From the NCBI GenBank assembly GCA_947254205.1, contig CAMYCE010000009.1, positions 1 through 34,226 on the forward strand: a stretch of DNA of 34,226 bases. Reading direction: 5' to 3'. Shown here piece by piece: positions 7,166-14,648 of this stretch. The stretch comes from an uncultured Prevotellaceae bacterium. GTDB lineage: Bacteria > Bacteroidota > Bacteroidia > Bacteroidales > Muribaculaceae. The notes under the pieces are model-generated. The model was not told where the DNA came from and searched no databases. It worked only from the letters and a program-made list of their open reading frames with translations. Each line of letters begins with the position of its first letter. The stretch's first letter is position 1. The position numbers were made by a program, and so were the translations under genes.

Positions 7166-8710
7166 TTAAACCATTTTTTTGAGCAGGCTGTTGAGGCTGC
7201 ATTGTTCGCCAATGAGCTGATGCAGGCTCTCGATCGACACGCGTTGTTGCTCCATGGTGTCGCGATCGCGCAAGGTCACGGTGTTGTCTTGGAGCGTTTG
7301 CCCATCAACGGTGATGCAGTAGGGGGTGCCAATGGCGTCCATGCGACGATAACGCTTGCCCACCGAGTCTTTCTCGTCGTAGCAGCAAGCAAAGTCAAAC
7401 TTGAGCTTGTTCATGATTTCGTGGGCCTTTTCGGGCAATCCGTCTTTTTTCACGAGAGGCAAAATAGCACATTTCACCGGAGCCAGAGCCTTGGGCAGGT
7501 GCAACACCACGCGCGAGTCGCCATTGTCGAGTTGGTGTTCCTCATAGGAGTGGCAAAGCACCGAGAGAAACATGCGGTCAACACCAATCGATGTTTCAAT
7601 CACATAGGGGGTGTAGCTCTTGTTTAACTCGGGGTCGAAATATTGAATTTTCTTGCCCGAGAATTTTTCGTGCTGGCTCAAGTCGAAGTTGGTGCGACTG
7701 TGAATGCCTTCAACCTCTTTAAAGCCAAAGGGCATTTTAAACTCGATGTCGGTGGCTGCATTGGCATAGTGAGCAAGTTTCTCGTGGTCGTGGTAGCGAT
7801 AGTTTTCGGTGCCCATGCCCAGAGCTTGATGCCACTGCAAGCGCAATTTTTTCCAATAGTCAAACCATTTGAGCTCATCGCCCGGGCGCACAAAAAATTG
7901 CATCTCCATTTGCTCAAATTCACGCATGCGGAAGATAAACTGGCGTGCCACAATCTCGTTGCGAAATGCTTTGCCAATTTGGGCAATGCCAAAGGGAATG
8001 CGCATGCGGCCCGTTTTTTGCACATTCAAGAAGTTCACAAAAATGCCTTGTGCCGTTTCGGGGCGCAAGTACACGTCCATGGTAGAGTCGCTGCTGCTGC
8101 CCATTTCGGTCTTGAACATGAGGTTGAATTGGCGCACATCGGTCCAGTTGCGTGTGCCCGATATGGGGTCGACAATGCCACAGTCTTCAATAATTTGGCG
8201 CAACTCTTTGAGGTCGTTGGCCTCCATGGCTTGGGCAAATCGCAGTTGCAAGGCATCGCGTTTTTGTTGTTGTTCCAGCACGCGTGGGCTTGTTTCGCGA
8301 TATTTGGCTTCGTCAAAGCTGTCGCCAAAGCGTTTTTTGGCTTTAGCCACCTCTTTCTCTATTTTTTCTTCATATTTTGCAATCTCGTCTTCGATGAGCA
8401 CATCGGCACGATAGCGTTTTTTTGAATCCTTATTGTCGATTAAGGGGTCGTTGAATGCATCAACATGGCCACTTGCTTTCCAAATAGTGGGGTGCATAAA
8501 CACAGCCGAGTCGATGCCCACAATGTTCTCGTGCAAGAGTGTCATCGATTCCCACCAATAGCGTTTGATGTTGTTTTTGAGTTCTACACCATTTTGACCA
8601 TAGTCATATACTGCGCCGAGGCCGTCATAGATTTCGCTTGAAGGAAATACAAAGCCATATTCTTTGGCGTGCGATACAATTTTCTTGAAAACGTCTTCTT
8701 GTTTTGCCAT
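7166..8710 (-). CDS. glyS: Glycyl-tRNA synthetase (alpha2 type)
   Basis: 514 residues from the ATG at 8710 (MAKQEDVFKKIVSHAKEYGF), the usual length of Bacteroidales alpha2 GlyRS. Class II motif 2 is seen in GIAQIGKAFRNEIVARQFIF, followed by REFEQMEMQFF; motif 3 is near VIETSIGVDRMFL. The anticodon-binding domain covers about the last 110 residues (LPKALAPVKCAILPLV to the end). The open frame continues upstream to 8872, but the predicted promoter lies at 8842-8872, so that extension is untranslated leader. The enzyme charges tRNA-Gly in the cytoplasm. The FKBP lipoprotein gene follows. Confidence 0.97.
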   Translation of the reverse strand: MAKQEDVFKKIVSHAKEYGFVFPSSEIYDGLGAVYDYGQNGVELKNNIKRYWWESMTLLHENIVGIDSAVFMHPTIWKASGHVDAFNDPLIDNKDSKKRYRADVLIEDEIAKYEEKIEKEVAKAKKRFGDSFDEAKYRETSPRVLEQQQKRDALQLRFAQAMEANDLKELRQIIEDCGIVDPISGTRNWTDVRQFNLMFKTEMGSSSDSTMDVYLRPETAQGIFVNFLNVQKTGRMRIPFGIAQIGKAFRNEIVARQFIFRMREFEQMEMQFFVRPGDELKWFDYWKKLRLQWHQALGMGTENYRYHDHEKLAHYANAATDIEFKMPFGFKEVEGIHSRTNFDLSQHEKFSGKKIQYFDPELNKSYTPYVIETSIGVDRMFLSVLCHSYEEHQLDNGDSRVVLHLPKALAPVKCAILPLVKKDGLPEKAHEIMNKLKFDFACCYDEKDSVGKRYRRMDAIGTPYCITVDGQTLQDNTVTLRDRDTMEQQRVSIESLHQLIGEQCSLNSLLKKMV

Positions 8711-8783
8711 TTTTTTTCTTCTGTTGTTTTTGGAGCCCATTGTGCCAGCGTGTGTGGTTGTGGGCCGAGCCTGTTGTATGCCT

Positions 8784-8839
8784 GCTCTATTGTCAAGAGC
8801 CCTTGTGCGGGGCATGCGGTTGCATGCTTGCAATAGAGC
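8784..8839 (-). ncRNA. Structured 5' leader of glyS (three-way junction)
   Basis: The predicted glyS mRNA begins almost exactly at this fold. GCTCTATTG (8839-8831) pairs with CAATAGAGC (8792-8784) as a 9-bp closing helix. It encloses GCATGC-AACC-GCATGC (6-bp stem) and CAAG-GGCT-CTTG (4-bp stem). About 70 nt then remain before the start codon. I do not recognise a T-box: no specifier loop or terminator/antiterminator pair is evident. A regulatory role is inferred from position and from the perfect pairing. Confidence 0.5.
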
Positions 8840-8841
8840 CA

Positions 8842-8872
8842 CAAAGTTAATGCAATTTAGTTTCAATATCAA
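8842..8872 (-). promoter_or_regulatory. glyS promoter
   Basis: On the minus strand TTG (8872-8870), 20 bp, then TAACTTTG (8849-8842) gives a full consensus match. The start should be near 8836, a leader of about 125 nt. Confidence 0.75.
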
Positions 8873-8907
8873 TGCAAGCGTTCACAATTTTGTGAGGTTG
8901 TTGTTCC

Positions 8908-9393
8908 CTAATCTTGTGGATAATGCAAGTTTTCATCGGTGAGATGATTGAGCACTTCAACCAAATATTTGCGAGATTCCCACTTGGCCATGGGCAAGTT
9001 GTTGAGCATGTAGTTGCCACAGTCATGGGCGGTGGCACCGGGAATGTCGCCTTCAAAATTGGCAATAAAGTCAAAGGTTTCTTGCATGAGTGGCACAATA
9101 TCGGCCGATTGCAGGTCGCCTTTCACAAGCAGGTAGTTGCCCGTGCAACACCCCATGGGGCCCCAATACACAATTTTGTCGCTCCACTGCTCGTGGTTGC
9201 GCAAGAATGTGGCGGCAAGGTGCTCGATGGTGTGCAGGGCCGACTGGCTGACGGCCGGTTCGCGGTTGGGCAACTTCATGCGTATGTCGAATGTGGTGAT
9301 GACATCTCCTCCAGCCAGATGGTCTTTTCTCGACACATAGATGCCACGTTGCAACTTGATGTGGTTGATGGTGAAACTTTCTATTTTTTTCAT
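8908..9393 (-). CDS. luxS: S-ribosylhomocysteine lyase
   Basis: 161 residues, the family norm. The metal ligands are visible as H54 and H58 in SALHTIEHLA and C125 in TAHDCGNYML; the catalytic cysteine lies in GCCTGNYLL (C82/C83). The enzyme splits S-ribosylhomocysteine into homocysteine and DPD, the precursor of autoinducer-2. It lies 14 bp downstream of the MTAN gene, whose product makes its substrate, so the two form a compact SAH-recycling operon. No separate promoter was seen. Confidence 0.97.
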   Translation of the reverse strand: MKKIESFTINHIKLQRGIYVSRKDHLAGGDVITTFDIRMKLPNREPAVSQSALHTIEHLAATFLRNHEQWSDKIVYWGPMGCCTGNYLLVKGDLQSADIVPLMQETFDFIANFEGDIPGATAHDCGNYMLNNLPMAKWESRKYLVEVLNHLTDENLHYPQD

Positions 9394-9407
9394 TGTTGTG
9401 ATTGTTT

Positions 9408-10088
9408 TTATTCAAGCGATAGAATGAGTTGATGCAACAAGGCAAAGGTGTGAGCTGGTGCATCTTCCCAAAAGTCGTTGTATTGTTGCGTGTTGTTGTT
9501 GCCAGCTCCGGGCGAGTCGCTTATCACTCTCATGCTCAAAAATGGCACGTGTAGCAGTTCACACACTTGGGCAATGGCTCCCGATTCCATGTCAACGGCC
9601 AGCACTTGAGGGAATTTCTCCTTGATGGCTTGAATGGCATCGACTGTGTCGATAAACTGGTCGCCCGATGCAATAAGCCCCAGCTTAATGTCGTCGCGCT
9701 TGGGCAAGAGGTCAATGAGCCTGCTGTCGCCCTTGTAGTAGAGTGGCATGCCTTGCACGGCTCCCCATGTGCTTTCGGGGCCACACCACACGTCGTGATA
9801 GGCAACTTCACAGCCCACCACCAAGTCCATGATGTTCACGCTCTTGTCGCCTCCGCCGGCAACGCCCGTGTTGATAATCTTTTGTGGGTTGTAGTGGTTG
9901 ATGAGTGTTGTTGTGCCCACGGCAGCGTTCACTTTTCCTATGCCACATTGCAGGGCCACAATGTCGTGAGTGCCCATTTTGCCGATGTGAAATTGAAATC
10001 CGTTTATATTTTCTTGATTGGGCTGGGAGAGTAGCGACACCAATAGTGCCAACTCCTTTTTCATAGCCACAATAATACCTATTTTCAT
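9408..10088 (-). CDS. mtnN: 5'-methylthioadenosine/S-adenosylhomocysteine nucleosidase
   Basis: 226 residues. It starts MKIGIIVAMKKELALL with the catalytic-site Glu12. GVAGG binds the substrate, Glu in VDMESGA contacts ribose, and Asp in ISDSPG is the general acid. It hydrolyses SAH to adenine and S-ribosylhomocysteine, which LuxS uses next, and MTA to adenine and methylthioribose. It is the first gene of a two-gene operon with luxS and is divergent from the Fic gene. Confidence 0.95.
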   Translation of the reverse strand: MKIGIIVAMKKELALLVSLLSQPNQENINGFQFHIGKMGTHDIVALQCGIGKVNAAVGTTTLINHYNPQKIINTGVAGGGDKSVNIMDLVVGCEVAYHDVWCGPESTWGAVQGMPLYYKGDSRLIDLLPKRDDIKLGLIASGDQFIDTVDAIQAIKEKFPQVLAVDMESGAIAQVCELLHVPFLSMRVISDSPGAGNNNTQQYNDFWEDAPAHTFALLHQLILSLE

Positions 10089-10110
10089 CTTTATTTTTTA
10101 ATTTAGATTT

Positions 10111-10140
10111 CAAAATTACTCAAAATTGACCGAATCACAA
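10111..10140 (-). promoter_or_regulatory. Promoter of the mtnN-luxS operon
   Basis: On the minus strand TTG (10140-10138), 19 bp, then TAATTTTG (10118-10111). The leader would be about 17 nt. Confidence 0.7.
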
Positions 10141-10165
10141 AAACCTAAGCGATTTCCTTGTTTTC

Positions 10166-10187
10166 AATTTGCCGAATACGGCAAATT
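10166..10187. promoter_or_regulatory. Palindromic operator over the Fic gene promoter
   Basis: AATTTGCCG-AATA-CGGCAAATT is a perfect 9-bp inverted repeat with a 4-bp spacer. It covers the TTG (10169-10171) that lies 20 bp before the -7-like box TATCTTTA (10192-10199), so a bound dimer would block the -33 region. The Fic protein itself begins with a helix-turn-helix-like segment and is a candidate regulator. Confidence 0.65.
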
Positions 10188-10236
10188 ATTGTATCTTTAC
10201 GTTCCCAAAAAGTAATCATCGTTCTAAAAATAAAGA

Positions 10237-11121
10237 ATGAAATATCTGTCGGTTAAAGAGTTTTCTGAAGCTAAGAGTATTCCGGAGCGTACGGCAAGGC
10301 ATTATTGTGCCAATGGAAAAATTCAAGGAGCTTTCCAAACGGGAAGAACTTGGAACATTCCTGTTGATGCCACTTTACCTGAAAAAGAAATTGCTCACAA
10401 GCCCAAGAACGCCTTGCTTGACGTGCTGAAAGAGCAAAAGGAAATGAACTTGAAAGGGGGCATCTATCATCGCACACAGGTTGAACTCACCTACAACTCC
10501 AATCACATAGAAGGCAGTAGATTGACGCAAGAGCAAACACGTTATATCTTTGAAACCAACACGATTGGAGTGACTCATGAAGGAGTGAGAGTTGATGATA
10601 TTATTGAAACAGTCAACCACTTTCGGTGCATCGACATGATTATTGACCATGCAACCGACAATCTTACCGAACATTTCATCAAAGAGTTACATGCACAGTT
10701 GAAGCAAGGAACAAGCGACAGTCAAAAATCATGGTTTAATGTAGGTGACTATAAAAAATTGCCCAACGAAGTTGGGGGAATCGAAACGTCTCCTCCCGAA
10801 GAAGTGCAACACCACATCAAGTCATTGCTTGCTGAATATCATCAAAAGCCCGTGCATGCGCTTGAAGATATTATAGATTTTCATAAACACTTTGAGGCTA
10901 TTCACCCTTTCCAAGATGGCAATGGGCGTGTGGGCAGACTCATTATGTTTAAGGAATGTCTTGCTTCCAATATTGTGCCATTCATCATCACCGACGACCT
11001 CAAGATGTATTATTACCGAGGCTTGCAGAATTGGCCCAAGGTGCCAGGCTATCTATTAGATACCTGCTTAACAGCACAAGACAACTACAAAGAAATCATG
11101 AAATACTTCAGAATAAAATAA
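10237..11121 (+). CDS. Fic family protein with N-terminal HTH-like domain
   Basis: 294 residues. Residues 1-45 (MKYLSVKEFSEAKSIPERTA) look like an excisionase/MerR-type winged HTH. The motif SNHIEG (88-93) matches the [S/T]xxxE[G/N] inhibitory motif, placing the inhibitory helix inside the protein before the Fic core. The Fic motif HPFQDGNGRVGR (223-234) is complete, with catalytic His223. Such proteins usually transfer AMP from ATP to a target protein and are kept off by the inhibitory Glu (Glu92 here). It stands alone between divergent mtnN-luxS and a separately promoted gene. The palindrome at its promoter suggests autoregulation. No antitoxin-like partner is adjacent. Confidence 0.93.
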   Translation: MKYLSVKEFSEAKSIPERTARHYCANGKIQGAFQTGRTWNIPVDATLPEKEIAHKPKNALLDVLKEQKEMNLKGGIYHRTQVELTYNSNHIEGSRLTQEQTRYIFETNTIGVTHEGVRVDDIIETVNHFRCIDMIIDHATDNLTEHFIKELHAQLKQGTSDSQKSWFNVGDYKKLPNEVGGIETSPPEEVQHHIKSLLAEYHQKPVHALEDIIDFHKHFEAIHPFQDGNGRVGRLIMFKECLASNIVPFIITDDLKMYYYRGLQNWPKVPGYLLDTCLTAQDNYKEIMKYFRIK

Positions 11122-11140
11122 TAAACCGTGGCGATTTCTC

Positions 11141-11171
11141 TTGGGCATGTGTGGCGGTTTGTGTAACTTTG
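11141..11171 (+). promoter_or_regulatory. Promoter of the B3/B4 gene
   Basis: TTG (11141-11143), 20 bp, TAACTTTG (11164-11171): a full consensus match. The start near 11178 supports the ATG at 11198. Confidence 0.75.
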
Positions 11172-11197
11172 CTATTGTTTGAAAGCCTATTGTGATC

Positions 11198-11869
11198 ATG
11201 ATTAAAATTGAAGTAGATAAACGCATTCTCGAAACTTGTCCGCAGTTGCAAATTGGACTTGTGCGTGCTCAGGTGGTGAATGCCCCAACCATCGATGAGT
11301 TGTGGCACGAACTTGAAGTTGCAGCTCAAGCCATCAAGCGTGACTATGAGTTACTTGCCATCAACAAGCGTCCTGCCATTGCAGCAACTCGCAAGCTCTA
11401 TAAAGCGTTGGGCAAAGACCCCGGCCGTTATAGAGTGGCAAGCGAAGCACTGTGCCGTCGCATTGTGCGAGAACTGGGCATTTATAGGCTCACCACGCTG
11501 ATTGATGTGGTGAATCTTGTTTCGATAGAGAGTGGCTATCCCATTAGTGGCCTTGATGCCAATTGCATTGTGGGCAACACGCTCACGATGGGAGTGGGCA
11601 CCGAGGGCGAAGTGTATCATGGCATTGGGCGTGGATTGCTCAATATTGCAGGGTTGCCCGTTTATCGCGACGCTCAAGGAGGCATTGCCACACCCACCAG
11701 CGATGAAGAACGCACCAAGTTCACTCTCGACACGCGCACAGTGCAAATCAACATCAATGGCTTTGCTCCCGAAATGCCAATGAGCGAGGCTGTTGCATGG
11801 ACTGTTGAGCTGCTGTCAAAATATGCTCAAGCCACTCATGTTGAGACGGCAATTATTGATAAGTTTTAG
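11198..11869 (+). CDS. B3/B4 domain protein (PheRS beta-subunit editing-domain homolog)
   Basis: 223 residues from ATG 11198; a GTG two codons earlier is the alternative. The protein has the stand-alone B3/B4 layout: RPAIAATRKLYKALGKDPGR, then LIDVVNLVSIESGYPISGLD, and a late GLLNIAGLPVYRDAQGGIATP. This fold edits Tyr-tRNA(Phe) in PheRS; free-standing versions are widespread and mostly uncharacterised, so hydrolysis of a mischarged tRNA is an inference. It is followed 20 bp later by the YrdC-domain gene, a second tRNA-related function, probably in one operon. Confidence 0.88.
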   Translation: MIKIEVDKRILETCPQLQIGLVRAQVVNAPTIDELWHELEVAAQAIKRDYELLAINKRPAIAATRKLYKALGKDPGRYRVASEALCRRIVRELGIYRLTTLIDVVNLVSIESGYPISGLDANCIVGNTLTMGVGTEGEVYHGIGRGLLNIAGLPVYRDAQGGIATPTSDEERTKFTLDTRTVQININGFAPEMPMSEAVAWTVELLSKYAQATHVETAIIDKF

Positions 11870-11889
11870 ATAATTCAACTCTTGATGAA

Positions 11890-12507
11890 ATGAAAATATT
11901 GCAGTTGCTGGAAGATAATATCAATGCGCGCCACATCGATGAGATTGTTGCCACATTGCGCGAGGGAGGCATCATCATCTATCCCACCGACACGGTTTAT
12001 GCCTTGGGGTGTGATGCTCTCAACAATCAAGCCATCGAGCGCATTTGCACACTCAAGTCGATGAAATCGGCCAAGACCAACCTTGCTATTGTGTGTCATG
12101 ATATTTCAGAAGTGGCAACCTATGCCAAATTCGACAATCGAGAGTTTAAGGCTATGAAGGCGTGCCTGCCAGGCCCATTCACCTTTGTTTTGCCAGCCCT
12201 CTCAAAGTTGCCCAAGGCTTTTAAGGGCCGTCGCACGGTGGGCATTCGCATTCCCGACAATGCTATTGCTCGCAAAATTGTTGAGGCTTTGGGAAATCCC
12301 ATTCTATCGACTTCGGTAGAGGGTGAAAACGATGACTACCGGTGTGAACCCGAATTGCTTGCCGAGCACTATGACGCGCAAGTTGATGTGGTGGTCGATG
12401 CTGGTCGTGGCCACACATGGCTGTCGACTGTGGTGAATTGCACCGGTGGCGACTTTGTGGTAGAGCGACAAGGAAAAGAAGAATTTTTAACCCAAATCGG
12501 TCATTAG
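11890..12507 (+). CDS. YrdC/Sua5-family L-threonylcarbamoyladenylate synthase
   Basis: 205 residues. The YrdC fold is clear: EGGIIIYPTDTVYALGCDA (residues 26-44), KSAKTNLAIVCHD, LPGPFTFVLPAL, and RTVGIRIPDNAIA followed by PILSTSVEG. It makes threonylcarbamoyl-AMP from threonine, bicarbonate and ATP for the t6A37 modification of ANN-reading tRNAs; a YciO-type paralogue with less certain activity is the alternative. The last six residues (LTQIGH) and the stop codon are encoded by the left arm of the repeat at 12487-12676, so the original C-terminus was probably replaced. Confidence 0.92.
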   Translation: MKILQLLEDNINARHIDEIVATLREGGIIIYPTDTVYALGCDALNNQAIERICTLKSMKSAKTNLAIVCHDISEVATYAKFDNREFKAMKACLPGPFTFVLPALSKLPKAFKGRRTVGIRIPDNAIARKIVEALGNPILSTSVEGENDDYRCEPELLAEHYDAQVDVVVDAGRGHTWLSTVVNCTGGDFVVERQGKEEFLTQIGH

Positions 12508-12676
12508 GTTTCTTTGTTTTTGTCAAATTATTTTGAGTAATTTTTGATTGATTTTGAGGGCGTTTAGCGGGCTAAACAACCGAAAAAGCAGTCAAAAAGA
12601 ACCAAAATAAATGACAAAGGCAAGGAAAAGCCTAAGATATTTTCTTATTGCGATCTAATGACCGATTGGGGTTTAA
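12487..12676. repeat. Palindromic MITE-like intergenic repeat
   Basis: About 190 bp with inverted ends: the left arm (12487-12507) and right arm (12655-12676) share AATCGGTCATTAG and flanking bases as complements. The interior is also palindromic: TTGTCAAATTATTTTG pairs loosely with the segment at 12602-12616, TTTTTGA (12541-12547) with TCAAAAA (12592-12598), and GTTTAG with CTAAAC around the centre (12562-12577). The right side carries an extra segment of about 35 bp. The last 51 bases (12623-12673) recur inverted at the right edge of the window. There is no coding capacity, so any mobility would depend on a transposase elsewhere. Confidence 0.75.
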
Positions 12677-12694
12677 TTCAATAAAATGATGATT

Positions 12695-13141
12695 ATGAGA
12701 AAAATACTTGTATATATTTGTAGCATTACTATAGCTGTGGCAGTGCTTGCTTCATGCAACAAAAAGCCAGTGAAAGGAGTGGAAGATGTCGCTACTACCG
12801 AGCAACTTGCCACCGAAGAGTTGCCAAGCGATGCCACGACAGCCGACATCAAGAGTGTGAATAATCTTGAAGGTCCTGCGATGCTCGATTTCTATGCCAC
12901 ATGGTGTGGACCATGCAAAATGATGACTCCCATTGTGGAAGAAATGGAGAAAAAATATGGAAAAACCATTAAATTCCAGTCGATTGATATTGATAAAAAT
13001 CAATCGATGGCAGTTGATTTTCAAGTAAATGCAGTGCCCGCCTTCTTCTTTGTGTCGAAGAAAGGCGAGGTGCGCCGTGTTGAAGGTGCCATAACTGCAA
13101 CAGAGTTTGAAAACAACTTGAAGTGGGTTGAAGCCAATTAA
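12695..13141 (+). CDS. Thioredoxin-fold lipoprotein
   Basis: 148 residues from ATG 12695; ATGs at 12686 and 12689 are also in frame. The signal sequence ends in VLASC (Cys21, lipobox). After a linker of about 35 residues comes a thioredoxin domain with the active site WCGPC (70-74), then FQSIDIDKNQSMAVDFQVNA and the cis-proline VPAFFF. It is expected to exchange disulfides with exported proteins in the periplasm while anchored by lipid. Its stop overlaps the stop of the convergent helicase gene, and its upstream region is the palindromic repeat. Confidence 0.93.
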   Translation: MRKILVYICSITIAVAVLASCNKKPVKGVEDVATTEQLATEELPSDATTADIKSVNNLEGPAMLDFYATWCGPCKMMTPIVEEMEKKYGKTIKFQSIDIDKNQSMAVDFQVNAVPAFFFVSKKGEVRRVEGAITATEFENNLKWVEAN

Positions 13142-14502
13142 CGTTTAGCCTTGTCTTTGGTGAGGCGTGCTTCGGGGCGAGCTATGCTTAGTTTTAGCTT
13201 TTGCCCCTTGATTTTGTGTGGCTTGAGTTGAGCCAAAATTGCTTCGACCTTGTTGCGTGGAACAGCCACCAGCGAGTAGTGGTCGTGCACATGAATTTGG
13301 CCTATTTCGCTACCCTGAATGCCCCCATGATGGGAGAAATAGCCCAAAATATCACCTTTTGATATTTTTTCTTTTTTTCCGCCCGCCAAAAAGATAGTGG
13401 CTTGCGCAGCAATAATTTGTTGCTGGGCTGGAGGGGCTTGCAAGGTGAAGGTGTCGTCGATTTTCATGAAGTCGGGGGTGTGCTCGCTCTCATGTAGAAT
13501 CACATATATTTGTCCCGACTTGTTCACACGTGCAGTGCGCCCATTGCGATGGGTGTAGGCTTCGGCCGAGGTGGGAATGTGGTAGTGCACAATGTGTTCA
13601 ACTTGCTCAATGTCGAGTCCACGCGCTCCTAAGTCGGTCGATACCAGCACTTGAAATGAGCCGTTGTTGAACATGTCGATAGCTTTCTCTCTGTCGATTT
13701 GCTCAAGTGCTCCATGATAGATTCCTGCCGAGATGTGCTGTGCTTCAAGATGCAGGAAAATGCGAGTCACCGCCTCACGGAAGTTGGCAAAAACAATGGT
13801 TTTGCCTTGAGGCAGGTTGAGTAGCAACCGTTGCAAGGTGTTTAGCTTGTCTTTTTCGACCGATTCAACTTTCCATATTTTGAGGCGTTGCTTGAGTTGC
13901 TCGTTGTTGTGCAGGTAATTAAACTCCTTGTGGTCTTGAAAACCCACATAGAGCGGAATCTCGCTGAGTTGAGTGGCCGAGGTGAGCACACGCCGCGACA
14001 GGTTGGGCATGAGACGGCACAAGCGTTTCATCTCGTCTTCAAAGCCCAATTCCAAGCATTTGTCAAACTCATCAATCACCAATTGCCGAGTGTTGGTGAG
14101 GTCGATGCGTCCACGTTGCACATGGTCGAGCAATCGTCCGGGGGTGGCTATCAAAATGGTGGGAATCACCGATAACGATTGAATTTCGTCTTGCACGCTG
14201 TGCCCGCCATACACACACGACACTTTGCAATCGCTGGCAATGCTTCTCACTATTTCATAGATTTGCATTGTCAACTCGCGTGAGGGAGCAATAACCACAG
14301 CCTGCAACTTGGGCCGATCGTAGTGTTTGAGAGCTTTGAGGAGAGGAATGGCGAAAGCCAGTGTTTTTCCGCTTCCTGTGGGCGAGTAGAGAATGAAATC
14401 GCCCTTGGGGCTCACTTTTTCAAGCACCTGTTGTTGCATGGGGTTGAGTTGCACAATTCCCAATTTGTGCTCTATGTTTTGCAAAATTGCTTGTTCCTTC
14501 AT
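13138..14502 (-). CDS. DEAD-box RNA helicase, DbpA-like
   Basis: 454 residues from the ATG at 14502. The frame opens at 14568, but the -7 box at 14532-14539 puts transcription start inside that extension. Walker A is GSGKT (43-47), motif II is DEFD (144-147) rather than DEAD, motif III is SAT, and motif VI reads HRNGRTARV instead of HRIGRTGR. The last 75 residues (GDILGYFSHHGGIQGSEIGQ and onward) match the DbpA RNA-binding domain, which in E. coli DbpA recognises 23S rRNA hairpin 92. A role in 50S ribosome assembly is inferred. The altered motifs are probably lineage-specific. Confidence 0.93.
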   Translation of the reverse strand: MKEQAILQNIEHKLGIVQLNPMQQQVLEKVSPKGDFILYSPTGSGKTLAFAIPLLKALKHYDRPKLQAVVIAPSRELTMQIYEIVRSIASDCKVSCVYGGHSVQDEIQSLSVIPTILIATPGRLLDHVQRGRIDLTNTRQLVIDEFDKCLELGFEDEMKRLCRLMPNLSRRVLTSATQLSEIPLYVGFQDHKEFNYLHNNEQLKQRLKIWKVESVEKDKLNTLQRLLLNLPQGKTIVFANFREAVTRIFLHLEAQHISAGIYHGALEQIDREKAIDMFNNGSFQVLVSTDLGARGLDIEQVEHIVHYHIPTSAEAYTHRNGRTARVNKSGQIYVILHESEHTPDFMKIDDTFTLQAPPAQQQIIAAQATIFLAGGKKEKISKGDILGYFSHHGGIQGSEIGQIHVHDHYSLVAVPRNKVEAILAQLKPHKIKGQKLKLSIARPEARLTKDKAKR

Positions 14503-14531
14503 GAGAGTGTGTGTAGTGTTGAATGTCGCCT

Positions 14532-14539
14532 CAAAGTTA
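14532..14539 (-). promoter_or_regulatory. -7 box of the helicase gene
   Basis: TAACTTTG on the minus strand. No TTG is found at the ideal distance. It supports translation from 14502. Confidence 0.5.
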
Positions 14540-14597
14540 CGAATAATTTTGAGAGTGATTGATGGCAAATAAAGGGTGATGTTGAAAAATCTTAGTT

Positions 14598-14628
14598 TTG
14601 CGTGATTTGAAATATTGTAGTAATTTTG
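14598..14628 (+). promoter_or_regulatory. tgt promoter
   Basis: TTG (14598-14600), 20 bp, TAATTTTG (14621-14628). The leader is about 14 nt. Confidence 0.75.
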
Positions 14629-14648
14629 TGGTTCTAATTAGTTAGTAT

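Noticed and set aside
7643..8425. 260-codon frame antisense to glyS
   Set aside because: It is a shadow of the glyS codon pattern, with no domain and no promoter.
8711..8841. T-box or glycine riboswitch upstream of glyS
   Set aside because: No T-box consensus, specifier loop, terminator/antiterminator pair or glycine aptamer core was seen.
8711..8872. 54-residue N-terminal extension of GlyRS
   Set aside because: The predicted promoter sits at 8842-8872 and the extension coincides with the structured leader; family length fits the ATG at 8710.
11122..11160. Weak inverted repeat AAACCG/CGGTTT after the Fic gene as a terminator
   Set aside because: It has only six pairs and no T-tract, and it overlaps the next promoter.
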